A stretch of DNA of 64,000 nucleotides. Source: Opitutaceae bacterium. Lineage in GTDB: Bacteria > Verrucomicrobiota > Verrucomicrobiia > Opitutales > Opitutaceae. The position numbers and the translations under genes were made by a program. The notes beneath the pieces are model-generated. The model was not told where the DNA came from, did no database searches, and saw only the letters and a program-made list of their open reading frames with translations. The DNA is taken from the NCBI GenBank assembly GCA_028284235.1, contig JANQSC010000003.1, forward strand, positions 1-64,000, given 5' to 3'. How positions within the stretch are numbered: the stretch's first letter is position 1; every line of letters starts with the position of its first letter. Shown in pieces: positions 52,257 to 60,885 of this stretch.

Positions 52257-52739
52257 ATGAACGAAGTATTCAAGCTAATAGCCGAAGGCGAGCGTCTCAG
52301 CGAGTCCCAGATGGCTGAGATTCTCGGCCTTTCTGAAGCGGAAGTGGGCGGGCAATTGGCTGCCCTGAAGGAAAAGGGGTTACTTCTCGGCTGGATTCCA
52401 GTCCTCAATCCGGACGAAACGCCCGAGGTGGCCGTGCGCGGTCTGATCGAAGTGAAAATCACGCCGGAACGCGGAGGCGGTTTCAACCGCCTGGCGGAGC
52501 GGATCTCTCGTTTCGACGAGGTGGAGTCGTGCTATCTGATGTCCGGCGCCTACGACTTGCTGGTTGTGGTGAAGCAGTCGTCGTTGCACAAAGTAGCCGC
52601 GTTTGTATCGGAGCGGCTTTCCACCATCGAGGGCATCGTCTCGACGGCGACGCATTTCATGTTGAGAGCCTATAAGGAGCAGGGCTTTCTAATCGAGCAA
52701 CCGGAAGAGGACAAAGAGCGGCTCGACGTGACTCCGTAG
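52257..52739 (+). CDS. Lrp/AsnC family transcriptional regulator
   Basis: The 160-residue protein has an N-terminal winged helix-turn-helix (about residues 1-60, RLSESQMAEILGLSEAEVGGQLAALKEKGLLLGW). A C-terminal ligand-sensing RAM (ACT-like) domain follows (RGLIEVKITPERGGGFNRLAERISRFDEVESCYLMSGAYDLLVVVKQ). Lrp/AsnC proteins form octamers and sense amino acids. The adjacent aminotransferase, 73 bp downstream in the same direction, is probably its target, an arrangement known from Bacillus yugG-yugH (alaR-alaT). The ATG at 52257 fits; an earlier start at 52194 adds unrelated residues. Confidence 0.88.
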   Translation: MNEVFKLIAEGERLSESQMAEILGLSEAEVGGQLAALKEKGLLLGWIPVLNPDETPEVAVRGLIEVKITPERGGGFNRLAERISRFDEVESCYLMSGAYDLLVVVKQSSLHKVAAFVSERLSTIEGIVSTATHFMLRAYKEQGFLIEQPEEDKERLDVTP

Positions 52740-52812
52740 TGGGAGCGCTGTCGACGCTTCATCGAAATACGCTGCGCGGGCAGGAGATGCCGTTTTTAAA
52801 TTTATCAAGGCT

Positions 52813-54027
52813 GTGGAAGACCAAACCAATCGATTTGTCGCCGATCACGTGATCGGTCTGCCGCGCTCGGGGATACGTGATTTCTTCGAGCTGGTTTCGG
52901 CTATGAAAGACGTGATTTCGCTCGGCATTGGCGAGCCCGATTTCACGACTCCTTGGCATATCCGGGAAGCGGCGATCTACTCGCTGGAGAAGGGGCGCAC
53001 CCACTACACGTCGAATCTGGGCACCATTGAGCTGCGTCGCGAGATTGCGACGTATGTAAGCAAGTATTTCAATCTTGAATACGATGCCAAGAGCGAGATC
53101 ATTGTAACCGTCGGTGTTTCCGAGGCGATGGACATCGCTTTGCGGGCTATCTTGAATCCCGGGGACAAGGTGCTTTACCAGGATCCCTGTTTCGTGTCTT
53201 ACCATCCGACTGTGATGCTGGCCCACGGGGTTGGCTTGCCGGTTCGGACGGAGGCTAGCGACGCGTTCACGATCAAAGCTGCCGCGGTCAAGGAAGCCTG
53301 GGAGCCTGGCTGCAAAGCGCTGATAATCAATTTGCCCTGCAATCCGACCGGCGGCGTGGCGGAGCGGGCCGAGCTGGAGGAAATCGCTCGATTCGCGATT
53401 GAAAAGGACTTGGTCGTCATCAGCGACGAGATTTACGCGGAGCTTACCTACGAAGGCGAACATGTGAGCATCGCCGAGATGCCGGGCATGCGCGAACGAA
53501 CGATCTTCTTGCACGGCTGCTCGAAGGCCTGGGCTATGACGGGCTGGCGGCTCGGCTATGCCTGCGCTCCGGCGGCGTTGACCGAGGCCATGATGAAGGT
53601 TCATCAGTACTCGATGATGTGCGCGTCGATAATCGCTCAGGACGGAGCGGTGGAGGCGTTGCGTCACGGGTCCGATGGCGTTCAGAAAATGAAGCGGCAG
53701 TACCAGCGCCGTCGCGATCTCGTTGTGCGTCGATTCAACGAAATGGGTCTGAGCTGCCATAGGCCGAAAGCGACGTTCTATGCATTTCCGAACATCGAGT
53801 CCACGGGTCTGAGTTCGTCGGAGTTCGCGAAAAGACTTCTGGAGGAGCAGAAGGTCGCCATGGTCCCGGGCAGCGCGTTTGGCGACTGCGGCGAGGGATT
53901 CGTTCGCTGCAGTTTCGCGACGGGCTACGACGATCTAGTGGAAGCGCTCAATCGGATCGAGCGATTCGTGTCGCAATTCAATCCGGTTGCCTCGGCGAAA
54001 ACGGAGACTTCGACCGCCCAAAAGTAG
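52813..54027 (+). CDS. PLP-dependent class I/II aminotransferase (AlaT/AspC-like)
   Basis: This 404-residue enzyme starts at a GTG. It has the family pattern ISLGIGEPDFTTPWHIREAA, the NLPCNPTGGVAE loop (PLP-binding Asn), VISDEIYAELTYEGE (PLP Asp/Tyr) and the Schiff-base Lys in LHGCSKAWAMTGWRLGY. The substrate is not certain. The neighbour regulator and similarity to the Bacillus AlaT group suggest alanine or a branched-chain or aromatic amino acid. Its C-terminal end is well formed (GSAFGDCGEGFVRCSFATGYDDL). Confidence 0.9.
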   Translation: MEDQTNRFVADHVIGLPRSGIRDFFELVSAMKDVISLGIGEPDFTTPWHIREAAIYSLEKGRTHYTSNLGTIELRREIATYVSKYFNLEYDAKSEIIVTVGVSEAMDIALRAILNPGDKVLYQDPCFVSYHPTVMLAHGVGLPVRTEASDAFTIKAAAVKEAWEPGCKALIINLPCNPTGGVAERAELEEIARFAIEKDLVVISDEIYAELTYEGEHVSIAEMPGMRERTIFLHGCSKAWAMTGWRLGYACAPAALTEAMMKVHQYSMMCASIIAQDGAVEALRHGSDGVQKMKRQYQRRRDLVVRRFNEMGLSCHRPKATFYAFPNIESTGLSSSEFAKRLLEEQKVAMVPGSAFGDCGEGFVRCSFATGYDDLVEALNRIERFVSQFNPVASAKTETSTAQK

Positions 54028-54095
54028 CTATTTGTATTGAATCGTTTCGCGCTCCATTGGCGGCGGGCGATGGTTTTCAGCGAGTATAATTTATA

Positions 54096-55508
54096 ATGTC
54101 CTCTCATTTTACAGTCGCGATCGTTGGTCGCCCCAACGTTGGGAAAAGCCGCTTGTTCAACCGGTTGATCGGGAAGCGTGTATCCATTGTGCATGACATG
54201 CCGGGCGTGACCCGGGACGTGGTGACGCACGATATCGACAGCGACGGGTACACTTTGATGGATACCGGAGGAATGGGCTTGGTCGCGGGAATGAGCGACA
54301 CGCCGGAGAAGCTAGTGAACGCGGTCGAAGGGCAGATCGCCTTTTCGATCGACACGGCCGACTACGTGCTGATGGTCGTCGACGGTAGAGAGGGTCTCGT
54401 TCCCTTGGATTTGGAAATGGCGGAAGTTTTGCGCCGGAGCCAGAAACCGGTCGGACTCGTCGTTAACAAGATCGACAAGGCCGACACCGAGGTGGAAATA
54501 AACGAGTTTTACACGCTTGGTCTGGGAGAACCGATGCTGGTTTCCGCCGAGCACGATCGCGGCATGGGGCGATTGCGGGCGTTGGTGTTGAAAAATCGCG
54601 ACGAGATCGTGGGAGCTCCTGAACCAGTTGAGCCCGATGGTCGAAAGGAGATTCGAGTGTGCTTTATTGGCCGTCCCAATGTGGGCAAATCCTCGTTGAG
54701 CAATTGTCTGGTTCAGTCGGAGCGTTTCATCGTTAGCGACGTTCCGGGCACGACGCGCGACTCGATCGAGACGCCGTTTTCATGGCGTTCGAAACGCGGC
54801 GAGGATTGGCATTTCGTTCTCACGGATACGGCGGGAATTCGTAAGAAGACCAAACTGAGTTCGTCCGTGGAGTACTTTTCCCGAGTGCGTTCGCTCGACT
54901 CGATTCGGGACGTCGACGTGGTTTTCATGGTGCTCGACGCGAAGGAAGGGCCCACTCACCAGGACAAGGCGATTGCCGGCGAAGCGGCGAAGTTGAACAA
55001 GCCGATTGTAATCGTCGTCAACAAATGGGATCTCGCCTTAGAAGCCTGGGAGAAAAACGAGATCGACGGGTTTGATTCCGAGGCGGATTTTCGCAAGGCC
55101 TTTGAGAAGGGGCTGCGTAGGGAAATTTTCTTTACACCCGGATCGCCCGTTCGGTTTGTATCCGCGGTGGAGAACATCGATATAGAGAAGATGCTCTACG
55201 ACGCCCGCCAGCTGGACAAGCGGCTCGACAAGAGAATCCCGACAGGTCGATTGAACAATTTGCTCAACAAGATTGCCGACCGGATGCCGGCGCCCAAGGT
55301 CGACGGGCGTCGCTTTCGCGTCTACTACGCGGTTCATACGGGAACCCGGCCGTATCGGATCAAGCTCTTCTGTAACCAGGCCAAGAAGTTGAACGATTCC
55401 TACAAGCGCTACATGCAGTCGGCTGTCGTCGAAGCGTTCAAGCTGGAGGGGTGCCCCGTCGTGTTCGATCTCGTCAACAAGAAGAATCCCTACGTTAGGG
55501 AGGAGTGA
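54096..55508 (+). CDS. der: Ribosome biogenesis GTPase Der (EngA)
   Basis: Der has two consecutive GTPase domains and a KH-like C-terminus and helps 50S assembly. In this 470-residue protein, the first G1 is GRPNVGKS (about residues 10-17), with DTGGM and NKID. The second G1 is GRPNVGKSS (about 190-198), with DTAGI and NKWDLALE. The C-terminal KH-like domain follows (from about 355, PTGRLNNLLNKIADRMPAPKVDGRRFRVYY), ending in NKKNPYVREE. Length fits the family (450-500). fmt starts 10 bp downstream, so the two are probably cotranscribed. Confidence 0.96.
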   Translation: MSSHFTVAIVGRPNVGKSRLFNRLIGKRVSIVHDMPGVTRDVVTHDIDSDGYTLMDTGGMGLVAGMSDTPEKLVNAVEGQIAFSIDTADYVLMVVDGREGLVPLDLEMAEVLRRSQKPVGLVVNKIDKADTEVEINEFYTLGLGEPMLVSAEHDRGMGRLRALVLKNRDEIVGAPEPVEPDGRKEIRVCFIGRPNVGKSSLSNCLVQSERFIVSDVPGTTRDSIETPFSWRSKRGEDWHFVLTDTAGIRKKTKLSSSVEYFSRVRSLDSIRDVDVVFMVLDAKEGPTHQDKAIAGEAAKLNKPIVIVVNKWDLALEAWEKNEIDGFDSEADFRKAFEKGLRREIFFTPGSPVRFVSAVENIDIEKMLYDARQLDKRLDKRIPTGRLNNLLNKIADRMPAPKVDGRRFRVYYAVHTGTRPYRIKLFCNQAKKLNDSYKRYMQSAVVEAFKLEGCPVVFDLVNKKNPYVREE

Positions 55509-55518
55509 GGCATTCCCT

Positions 55519-56490
55519 GTGAGCAAGCGACTCATATTCATGGGCTCCGACCCGATCGCGTTGCCCGCGTTGAACGCGATCGCTGACGGGCGATGCGGGG
55601 CGATCGATTTGGAAGCGATTTATACGCAGCCGGACAAGCCCCGCGGCCGGGGAAAGCGGATCGAGGCCAACGCGATCAAACTCTGGGCGTTGGAGAAGAA
55701 GTTGCCCGTGTTTCAGCCTGAAAAAACGAGCAAGTCCGTCCGGCTTGAAATCGAGGCCATCGACGCGGACGCGATCCTCGTCATGGCGTATGGACACATC
55801 TTGTCGCAAGCGCTGATCGACACGCCCGCTTGCGGAATTTGGAACTTGCATACGTCCCTGCTGCCTCGATACCGAGGGGCTTCCCCGATTCAGTCGGCCA
55901 TCGCGTCCGGCGATTCGGAGTCGGGCGTTTCGCTTATGAAGGTCGTCCGGGCGATGGATGCGGGCCCGATATTGGATGTCGAGCGTGTGCGTATAAATAA
56001 GTTGGATACATCGATCGATTTGGAGGAAAAACTCTCGCAGGCGTGCGTTCCGTTGCTGGAGCGAAATATGGAATCGGTTTTTTCGGGGGAAGCGCATCCT
56101 GCTCCGCAGGATGACGCTGCGGCGACGCATGTCCGCAAGTTGGTCAAGGCGGACGGCGTGCTTGATTTTCGGCGTTCCGCAGTAGAATTGGCAAACCGCG
56201 TCAACGGCCTGTTCCCTTGGCCGGGAACGCGTTTTGAGAACGGAGACGACGTGATCAAAGTGGGTTTGGCGGACGCATGGGAGGAGTCCGGCACGCGAGG
56301 CGCGGATGGCGAAGTGCTCGGTCTGGAAGACGGCGGGCTCGCGATCGCGTGCGGCGAAGGAGTCCTGTTGTTGAAGCGGTTGCAGCGGACTGGTGGCAAA
56401 ATGCTGGACGCGGCTGAATTTCTCCGCGGATACGAAATCGCCAATGGAGTGGTTTTGGAGTCGAAGGAAATGCCGCCGCTTGTGTCGTAG
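55519..56490 (+). CDS. fmt: Methionyl-tRNA formyltransferase
   Basis: Fmt formylates the amino group of initiator Met-tRNA. The 323-residue protein starts at a GTG with GAGG upstream. It has RLIFMGSDPIALPALNAI, YTQPDKPRGRGKR, the active-site region WNLHTSLLPRYRGASPIQSAIASGDSESGVSLMKVVRAMDAGPIL (containing the catalytic Asn and His), and the C-terminal domain with INGLFPWPGTRFE-like VNGLFPWPGT. It follows der by 10 bp. def (peptide deformylase) is not adjacent. Confidence 0.94.
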   Translation: MSKRLIFMGSDPIALPALNAIADGRCGAIDLEAIYTQPDKPRGRGKRIEANAIKLWALEKKLPVFQPEKTSKSVRLEIEAIDADAILVMAYGHILSQALIDTPACGIWNLHTSLLPRYRGASPIQSAIASGDSESGVSLMKVVRAMDAGPILDVERVRINKLDTSIDLEEKLSQACVPLLERNMESVFSGEAHPAPQDDAAATHVRKLVKADGVLDFRRSAVELANRVNGLFPWPGTRFENGDDVIKVGLADAWEESGTRGADGEVLGLEDGGLAIACGEGVLLLKRLQRTGGKMLDAAEFLRGYEIANGVVLESKEMPPLVS

Positions 56491-56529
56491 GGACGAAATC
56501 CAGGTGGGGGCGGACCGTGGTTCGCCACT

Positions 56530-56620
56530 GCTCACCATCCTGAGTTGTCGAAGGACCGGGCCGTCCGAACGATTTTGTTCGCGCTTGTTGCGGCCCGCCC
56601 GGCGGTCGGGCCCTACCTTA
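56530..56620. repeat. REP-like GC-rich palindromic sequence after fmt
   Basis: Within the 244-bp gap between fmt and the LysM gene is GC-rich sequence with pairing arms GGGCCGTCC and GGCCCGCCCGGC, ending GGGCCCTAC at 56608-56616 (the reverse of GTAGGGCC). The phrase CCTGAGTTGTCGAAGG (about 56539-56554) looks like a dispersed intergenic repeat seen in other bacteria, from memory only. The remainder of the gap shows nothing recognised. Confidence 0.4.
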
Positions 56621-56734
56621 TGACGCGTGCTTCGATCTCCCAAGCAGACGAATGCGATGCCGGTTAACATTTGTTTGGCAATCTGGGCGGGGTTGATGCT
56701 TGTTTTCGCGCCTCAATTTTTCCACGCTTTCTGA

Positions 56735-57361
56735 ATGGACGGAAAACAAGTGAGTATTTTCAAACGATCCGTCTGGGCCGCCTTCCTTTGCCTCGTTCTA
56801 GGGCAAAGCCAATCGTTTGCTCAGACGAGCAACCTCGCCTACCAGGTTGCGAATATGGCCGAGGATGTACGCATCCTTGAAGAAGCGATACGGTCGATGC
56901 GCGTCGAGCTGGACAACATGCGCAGAGAAAACACGCAATTGCGTCAGCAAGTCGGGACCTACGAATCGCGAATCGACAGCAGCGTGGGCCAATTGGCAAC
57001 CGTGGGGCAGTTGAACCAGGCCATCGCGGCCGCAGTGTCGTCCCTCGAGCAGCGCGACGTGAAGATGAAGAACGAGATCATCTTGCAGGTGACCGACCAG
57101 ATCACGGAATTCGCCAATAGCGTGAACAAGAGTTTGAGCGGGATGCCCGCGCCGAAACCGAAGAAGGATCCGGACGTGTTGACGTCGTTCCACAGCAATT
57201 TCCCGCAAACGGGCACGCCCTACGTGGTGCGAAGCGGCGACACGATTTCGGGAATCGCGAGCAAGTTTGGATCGACGGTGGACTGGATTCAAAACGCCAA
57301 CAAAATTTCCCATCCCCGATTCTTGCAGGTGGGGCAAACGCTCTACGTACCCCACAAATAG
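56735..57361 (+). CDS. Secreted LysM protein with coiled coil
   Basis: The 208-residue protein has an N-terminal signal (about residues 8-28, WAAFLCLVLGQSQSFAQT), a coiled-coil region (about 38-85, EDVRILEEAIRSMRVELDNMRRENTQLRQQ) and a C-terminal LysM domain (about 162-207, YVVRSGDTISGIASKFGSTVDWIQNANKI and the closing LQVGQTLYVP). LysM binds peptidoglycan. It is probably an envelope protein. parB begins 15 bp downstream, so the two genes appear cotranscribed, which is unusual for parB. Confidence 0.85.
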   Translation: MDGKQVSIFKRSVWAAFLCLVLGQSQSFAQTSNLAYQVANMAEDVRILEEAIRSMRVELDNMRRENTQLRQQVGTYESRIDSSVGQLATVGQLNQAIAAAVSSLEQRDVKMKNEIILQVTDQITEFANSVNKSLSGMPAPKPKKDPDVLTSFHSNFPQTGTPYVVRSGDTISGIASKFGSTVDWIQNANKISHPRFLQVGQTLYVPHK

Positions 57362-57376
57362 TTTTTTCAATTCACT

Positions 57377-58348
57377 ATGGCGAAACCCAAATCTCGACTC
57401 GGCAAAGGCTTGGCCGGCCTCATTTCAGGCGGATCGGCACCCGCAAGCAAGACAGCGAAACCCGCGCCCGCGACGAAAACTCCCGCGCGCAAAAGCAAAG
57501 CCGCGACCAAGACGCCGAACGCGAAAAAGGGATTCGCCGTGGAGCCCGCCGCTCCGGACTATTTGGAATTGCCAGTTTCGAAGATCGAGCCCAACCCGTT
57601 TCAGCCCCGCAAGGAGTTCGAGAAAAGCCAGTTGGCGGATCTCGCCGAGAGCATCCGGAGCGAGGGCTTGATCCAGCCGATCGTGGTGCGGGACGTGAAT
57701 GGGGCTTACCAGTTGATCGCGGGCGAGCGCCGCTGGCGGGCCTTCCAGCTCCTGAAGCTCAAGAGAATTCCCGCTCGGGTGATCGAAGCGGGCGACTCGT
57801 CCGCCGCGTCCATGGCCCTGATCGAAAATCTGCAGCGCGAGAACCTCAACCCGATCGAGGAGTCGATGGGTTATGCGAGCTTGTTGCGGGACTTCGATTT
57901 GACGCAGGAGCAAGTCGCTGAACGAGTGGGCAAAGGCCGGGCCACGATCGCGAATTCGCTGCGGCTCCTGTCCCTCCCGGAAGAAGTCCGCGGCTATTTG
58001 TCGTCCCAGCTCCTTTCTACTGGGCATGCAAAGGCCCTGCTCGGATTGGAGAACAAACAGGAACAAGCGCTGCTGGCGCGTCGGATTATCGAAGACGGCG
58101 TGAGCGTACGCGGCGCGGAGAGCCTGGTGCAGAGCCTGCGAAAATCGAGCAAGTCCAAGTCGAGCCCGACCCGCGAAGCTCCCGAAGCGGAGCGAGCGGC
58201 GATCGAGGATATCGAAAAGCGCCTCATGGCCTACCTCAGCTCGAACGTGTCGCTCAAGCACAGCCCGAAGAAGGGCAAGATCCTGATCGAGTACTCGGGC
58301 AACGAAGATCTCCAGAGAATTTTGGAGAAGATCGGTCTTGAAGACTAG
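57377..58348 (+). CDS. parB: Chromosome partitioning protein ParB
   Basis: ParB binds parS sites near the origin and segregates the chromosome with ParA. The 323-residue protein has a Lys/Ala/Pro-rich N-terminus (about 1-55) and the ParB/Sulfiredoxin-like CTP-binding domain (SKIEPNPFQPRKEFEKSQLADLAESIRSEGLIQPIVV), with GERRWR at residues 116-121. The HTH follows (LTQEQVAERVGKGRATIANSLRLLSLP). The C-terminal dimer region has SLKHSPKKGKILIEY. parA is not next to it; the upstream gene encodes a LysM protein. No parS consensus site was seen in the window. Confidence 0.95.
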   Translation: MAKPKSRLGKGLAGLISGGSAPASKTAKPAPATKTPARKSKAATKTPNAKKGFAVEPAAPDYLELPVSKIEPNPFQPRKEFEKSQLADLAESIRSEGLIQPIVVRDVNGAYQLIAGERRWRAFQLLKLKRIPARVIEAGDSSAASMALIENLQRENLNPIEESMGYASLLRDFDLTQEQVAERVGKGRATIANSLRLLSLPEEVRGYLSSQLLSTGHAKALLGLENKQEQALLARRIIEDGVSVRGAESLVQSLRKSSKSKSSPTREAPEAERAAIEDIEKRLMAYLSSNVSLKHSPKKGKILIEYSGNEDLQRILEKIGLED

Positions 58349-58389
58349 GGGAAACCCCGATTTGCCCGCGCTTTTCTCTAAGAATTTAA

Positions 58390-58402
58390 GTAAAGCGCTT
58401 AC
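58390..58402. promoter_or_regulatory. GTAAAGCGCTTAC palindrome before a secreted protein gene
   Basis: This near-palindrome is like LacI-family and cre-type operators (consensus GTAAGCGCTTAC with one extra base). It lies 52 bp upstream of the ATG at 58454. No LacI-type regulator gene is adjacent. A binding role is a guess. Confidence 0.3.
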
Positions 58403-58453
58403 AATTCGCTGGGAGGCGCCGATTTCTATGAATTGTCCGGTCCTGGGCAATTT

Positions 58454-58912
58454 ATGAACCGTTTCCCACACGCAATTCGATTCGCTTGGCGATTTCTGCT
58501 ATTGGCCGCTTTCCCAGCAGGACTGCACGCCTCCACGGTGGTGATCAACTTCACCGTGTCGGGCTTCGACGCGTCGGCCCCCGCTTCGGAAGTATCGGGC
58601 TCCATTCAGGTGGAGATCAACGACACGACCAACGAAGTGACTGGAGTTTCAGCGGTGGATTTGACGATTAACGGGCACGCCTTCAGCGCCAGCGAGCTCG
58701 GGTTCAGCGAGTACCGGAATTTCAATATTCTGGGAGCGCAAGGCGAAGGTCTTGGCAGCTCGACGGGCATCTCCCACGGTTCGCCTTACGACTTTTGGAT
58801 CCTTTGGAACAAGGACACCGGCGAGCCGCGCGAATTCGCGTACACCGCCGAAGCGAGCGAGATCCACGCCAGCCAGCAGTTCGACGCGTTTACGATTCAG
58901 CCGGTGGAGTAG
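58454..58912 (+). CDS. Secreted hypothetical protein, beta-rich
   Basis: The 152-residue protein has a signal peptide (about residues 5-26, ending GLHAST) and a mature part with beta-like strands (VVINFTVSGFDASAPASEVSGSIQVEI, DLTINGHAFSASELGFSEYRNFNILGA). No PEP-CTERM anchor follows; the C-terminus is short and acidic. The family was not recognised. The ATG at 58454 is used because it begins directly before the signal helix. It follows parB by 105 bp and has a candidate operator upstream. Function unknown. Confidence 0.6.
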   Translation: MNRFPHAIRFAWRFLLLAAFPAGLHASTVVINFTVSGFDASAPASEVSGSIQVEINDTTNEVTGVSAVDLTINGHAFSASELGFSEYRNFNILGAQGEGLGSSTGISHGSPYDFWILWNKDTGEPREFAYTAEASEIHASQQFDAFTIQPVE

Positions 58913-59005
58913 TCTAAGGCGTCTCTACCTCCGGGGCGAGCAGGTCAAAGCTTGCTTGAACTCGCCACGCGCGATTAATCTCATGACCGAGTTTCGGTTT
59001 GGGAT

Positions 59006-59734
59006 ATGAATTGGAGAGGTTGGATAAAAGTGGCGTTGGCGATGTTTGTCTTCGCGGCGCTGCATGGTGCGGGAGCAATCGCAGAGTCGATACCGACTTC
59101 ATTCGACGCCCGTTTTGAGCAGTCTATGGAAGAAGCGGGGTTGGAATTTGAACGCATGCTGCTGCCCTTGGACTGCTCAAAGGCGCCGGATGAGCCGAGG
59201 CTCGTAGATTCCATCCTCGTACATTTTTGCAGCGACGCGATGGAAAATCCGGACTCTCCGTATGATACGCGACGCATTGTGGACGGCTTCCGGCGGTTTC
59301 GCGTTTCCGCCCACGTTCTGATCGATCGCGAAGGCAAGGTCATCCAAATGGTCTCCTTAGACCGTACCGCGTACCATGCGGGTGTGGGGCGAATCGAGGG
59401 TGCGCCCGAACGCGAGAATCGCCTCAACGAGTACTCGATCGGGATCGAGCTAATGGGGATTGGAACCCGCTCCGAAATGAGCCCGTTTATGGAGGTCGAG
59501 CGCTACGACACGATCGATCCCAAGGACCTGGGCTACACCGATCCCCAGTACGACGCCTTGAATCGCGTAATCGCGTCGATTCGCCGCCTTTTTCCCGAAA
59601 TCGGCAGGGACCGGAGATCGATTTTCGGGCACGACGAGTGGTCGCCGGGCCGCAAAACGGACCCGGGAGCGCTTTTCGATTGGGAACGGATCGGATTGAG
59701 ACGATATAGAGGGGAGAGCGGGGATTCTCGCTGA
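59006..59734 (+). CDS. Secreted N-acetylmuramoyl-L-alanine amidase (amidase_2 type)
   Basis: The 242-residue protein has a signal peptide (about residues 5-27). Its amidase_2 domain shows VLIDREGKVIQMVSLDRTAYHAGVG (with the first zinc His), then NEYSIGIELMGIGT, and IFGHDEWSPGRKTDPGALFDWERI (second His and the catalytic Lys/Asp). The other metal ligand is expected in DSILVHFCSD near the start. This family cleaves the amide bond between muramic acid and L-Ala in peptidoglycan; a role in recycling or cell-wall turnover is plausible. Start ATG at 59006. Confidence 0.88.
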   Translation: MNWRGWIKVALAMFVFAALHGAGAIAESIPTSFDARFEQSMEEAGLEFERMLLPLDCSKAPDEPRLVDSILVHFCSDAMENPDSPYDTRRIVDGFRRFRVSAHVLIDREGKVIQMVSLDRTAYHAGVGRIEGAPERENRLNEYSIGIELMGIGTRSEMSPFMEVERYDTIDPKDLGYTDPQYDALNRVIASIRRLFPEIGRDRRSIFGHDEWSPGRKTDPGALFDWERIGLRRYRGESGDSR

Positions 59735-59807
59735 AAACCTAGGGTTGGACGTCGAAGAATGCGCGTTCCGGTGTAACTGAAAGAAGCGAATTCGAGTTTT
59801 ACTAGTC

Positions 59808-60674
59808 ATGAATCTTCTACAAACACATGCACGCGCGACGGCGATCGGCCGTAGTCTGATTCTGCTGGGTACGGGTATTTTTCTTTTTGCGAGCTCCTCT
59901 TGGGCAAAAGACGTGAAAGCCCGGGTGCTGGTAGACTCGTTTGCCGAGCCCTCCTACGCCGAAGAAAAGGATAAGGACGGGGCATTGGCTCCGGAAACCT
60001 ACCATCTGGTTCAAGGCAAGTTCATCGGCGGCTATATAGCCGACAAAACGCTCAAGGACGTGCCGTTCATCGAGGTCGCGGAGAACCTGGCCCTGCAGTT
60101 GGAAACCCGCAACTACTATCCTGCCCGGACGAAGGATGATGGCGATTTGCTCATCGTTGTGAATTGGGGAGTGACCGAGATCCAGGCGGAGTTCGACGAG
60201 CTGTTCCCGACCGACGAAGAGGATGAAGAAGAACTCTCGGAAGAGGATGAAGACCTCGAGAGTTTCGACACGGAAGACTATCTGCGGGAAGAAGGGTACT
60301 CCTATCGAGACCAAAGCAACGCCGCGTTGATCGGTTTCGACCGGGCTCTGAAACGGCGCGACCTCGGAATTCAGGACGGATTCGAACTGCAGGACATGCT
60401 CCGTAGCGAGCGCTATTTCATGATCCTCTCCGCTTTTGATTGGCCGCTCATGCGAGACAACGGCGAGAAGAAACTGCTCTGGTCGACGCGCTTCAGCATG
60501 GACGCAGTGAAAGTCGGTTTCGACGACGCCCACTTCGCGCTCAGTCGCGGCGCCGCCAACTACTTCGGCACGAACCTGGACGGCAAGCTTGGAAAAGTGA
60601 ATACATATGTCGGACCGGGGAGCGTAGACACCGGCGAGCTCGAGGTTGTCGAAACGCTCGACGACGCGAACTAG
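59808..60674 (+). CDS. Secreted acidic hypothetical protein
   Basis: The 288-residue protein has an N-terminal signal (about residues 13-33, IGRSLILLGTGIFLFASSSWA) and a mature chain with an acidic stretch (about 130-165, ELFPTDEEDEEELSEEDEDL). The segments around it (VRVLVDSFAEPSYAEE-like start, DGDLLIVVNWGVTEIQAEFDE, YFMILSAFDWPLMRDNGEKKLLWSTRFSMD) suggest a folded domain related to a family that appears in Verrucomicrobiota, but I cannot name it. No catalytic motif was found. Its 3' end is followed by palindromes and hairpins before the convergent RRM gene. Confidence 0.6.
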   Translation: MNLLQTHARATAIGRSLILLGTGIFLFASSSWAKDVKARVLVDSFAEPSYAEEKDKDGALAPETYHLVQGKFIGGYIADKTLKDVPFIEVAENLALQLETRNYYPARTKDDGDLLIVVNWGVTEIQAEFDELFPTDEEDEEELSEEDEDLESFDTEDYLREEGYSYRDQSNAALIGFDRALKRRDLGIQDGFELQDMLRSERYFMILSAFDWPLMRDNGEKKLLWSTRFSMDAVKVGFDDAHFALSRGAANYFGTNLDGKLGKVNTYVGPGSVDTGELEVVETLDDAN

Positions 60675-60717
60675 ACAACGGTCCCGACCAAAACAAAACC
60701 CGCCGAGACCCGTCTTC

Positions 60718-60790
60718 GTTCCGCGGAACGGAACTACGCCGAGGCAAGCTGTCGGGTTCCACCTTAAACCACTTGAAGATAAGGTGGAAC
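60718..60790. repeat. Palindrome and hairpin after the acidic protein gene
   Basis: GTTCCGCGGAAC at 60718-60729 is a perfect 12-bp palindrome. GTTCCACCTTA (60756-60766) and TAAGGTGGAAC (60780-60790) form an 11-bp stem with a 13-nt loop. Neither is followed by a T-run. They fill the convergent gap together with the RRM terminator and may stop or stabilise the plus-strand transcript. Confidence 0.45.
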
Positions 60791-60820
60791 GGGCCGTCCC
60801 GGCGCGTTCTATTCGCCAAA

Positions 60821-60850
60821 TAAAAACCCGCTTTCGTGAAAAAGCGGGTC
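60821..60850 (-). terminator. Rho-independent terminator of the RRM gene
   Basis: On the minus strand, ACCCGCTTT pairs with AAAGCGGGT, then a run of T follows (the plus strand shows TAAAAACCCGCTTTCGTGAA then AAAGCGGGT). It is about 36 bp beyond the stop codon of the RRM gene and fits a classical intrinsic terminator. Confidence 0.85.
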
Positions 60851-60885
60851 GAAAAACAAAACTGTTTGAGCGGCGCGTTTCCGGC

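Noticed and set aside
57377..58400. parS sites near parB
   Set aside because: No TGTTTCACGTGAAACA-like sequence was found by eye around the gene.
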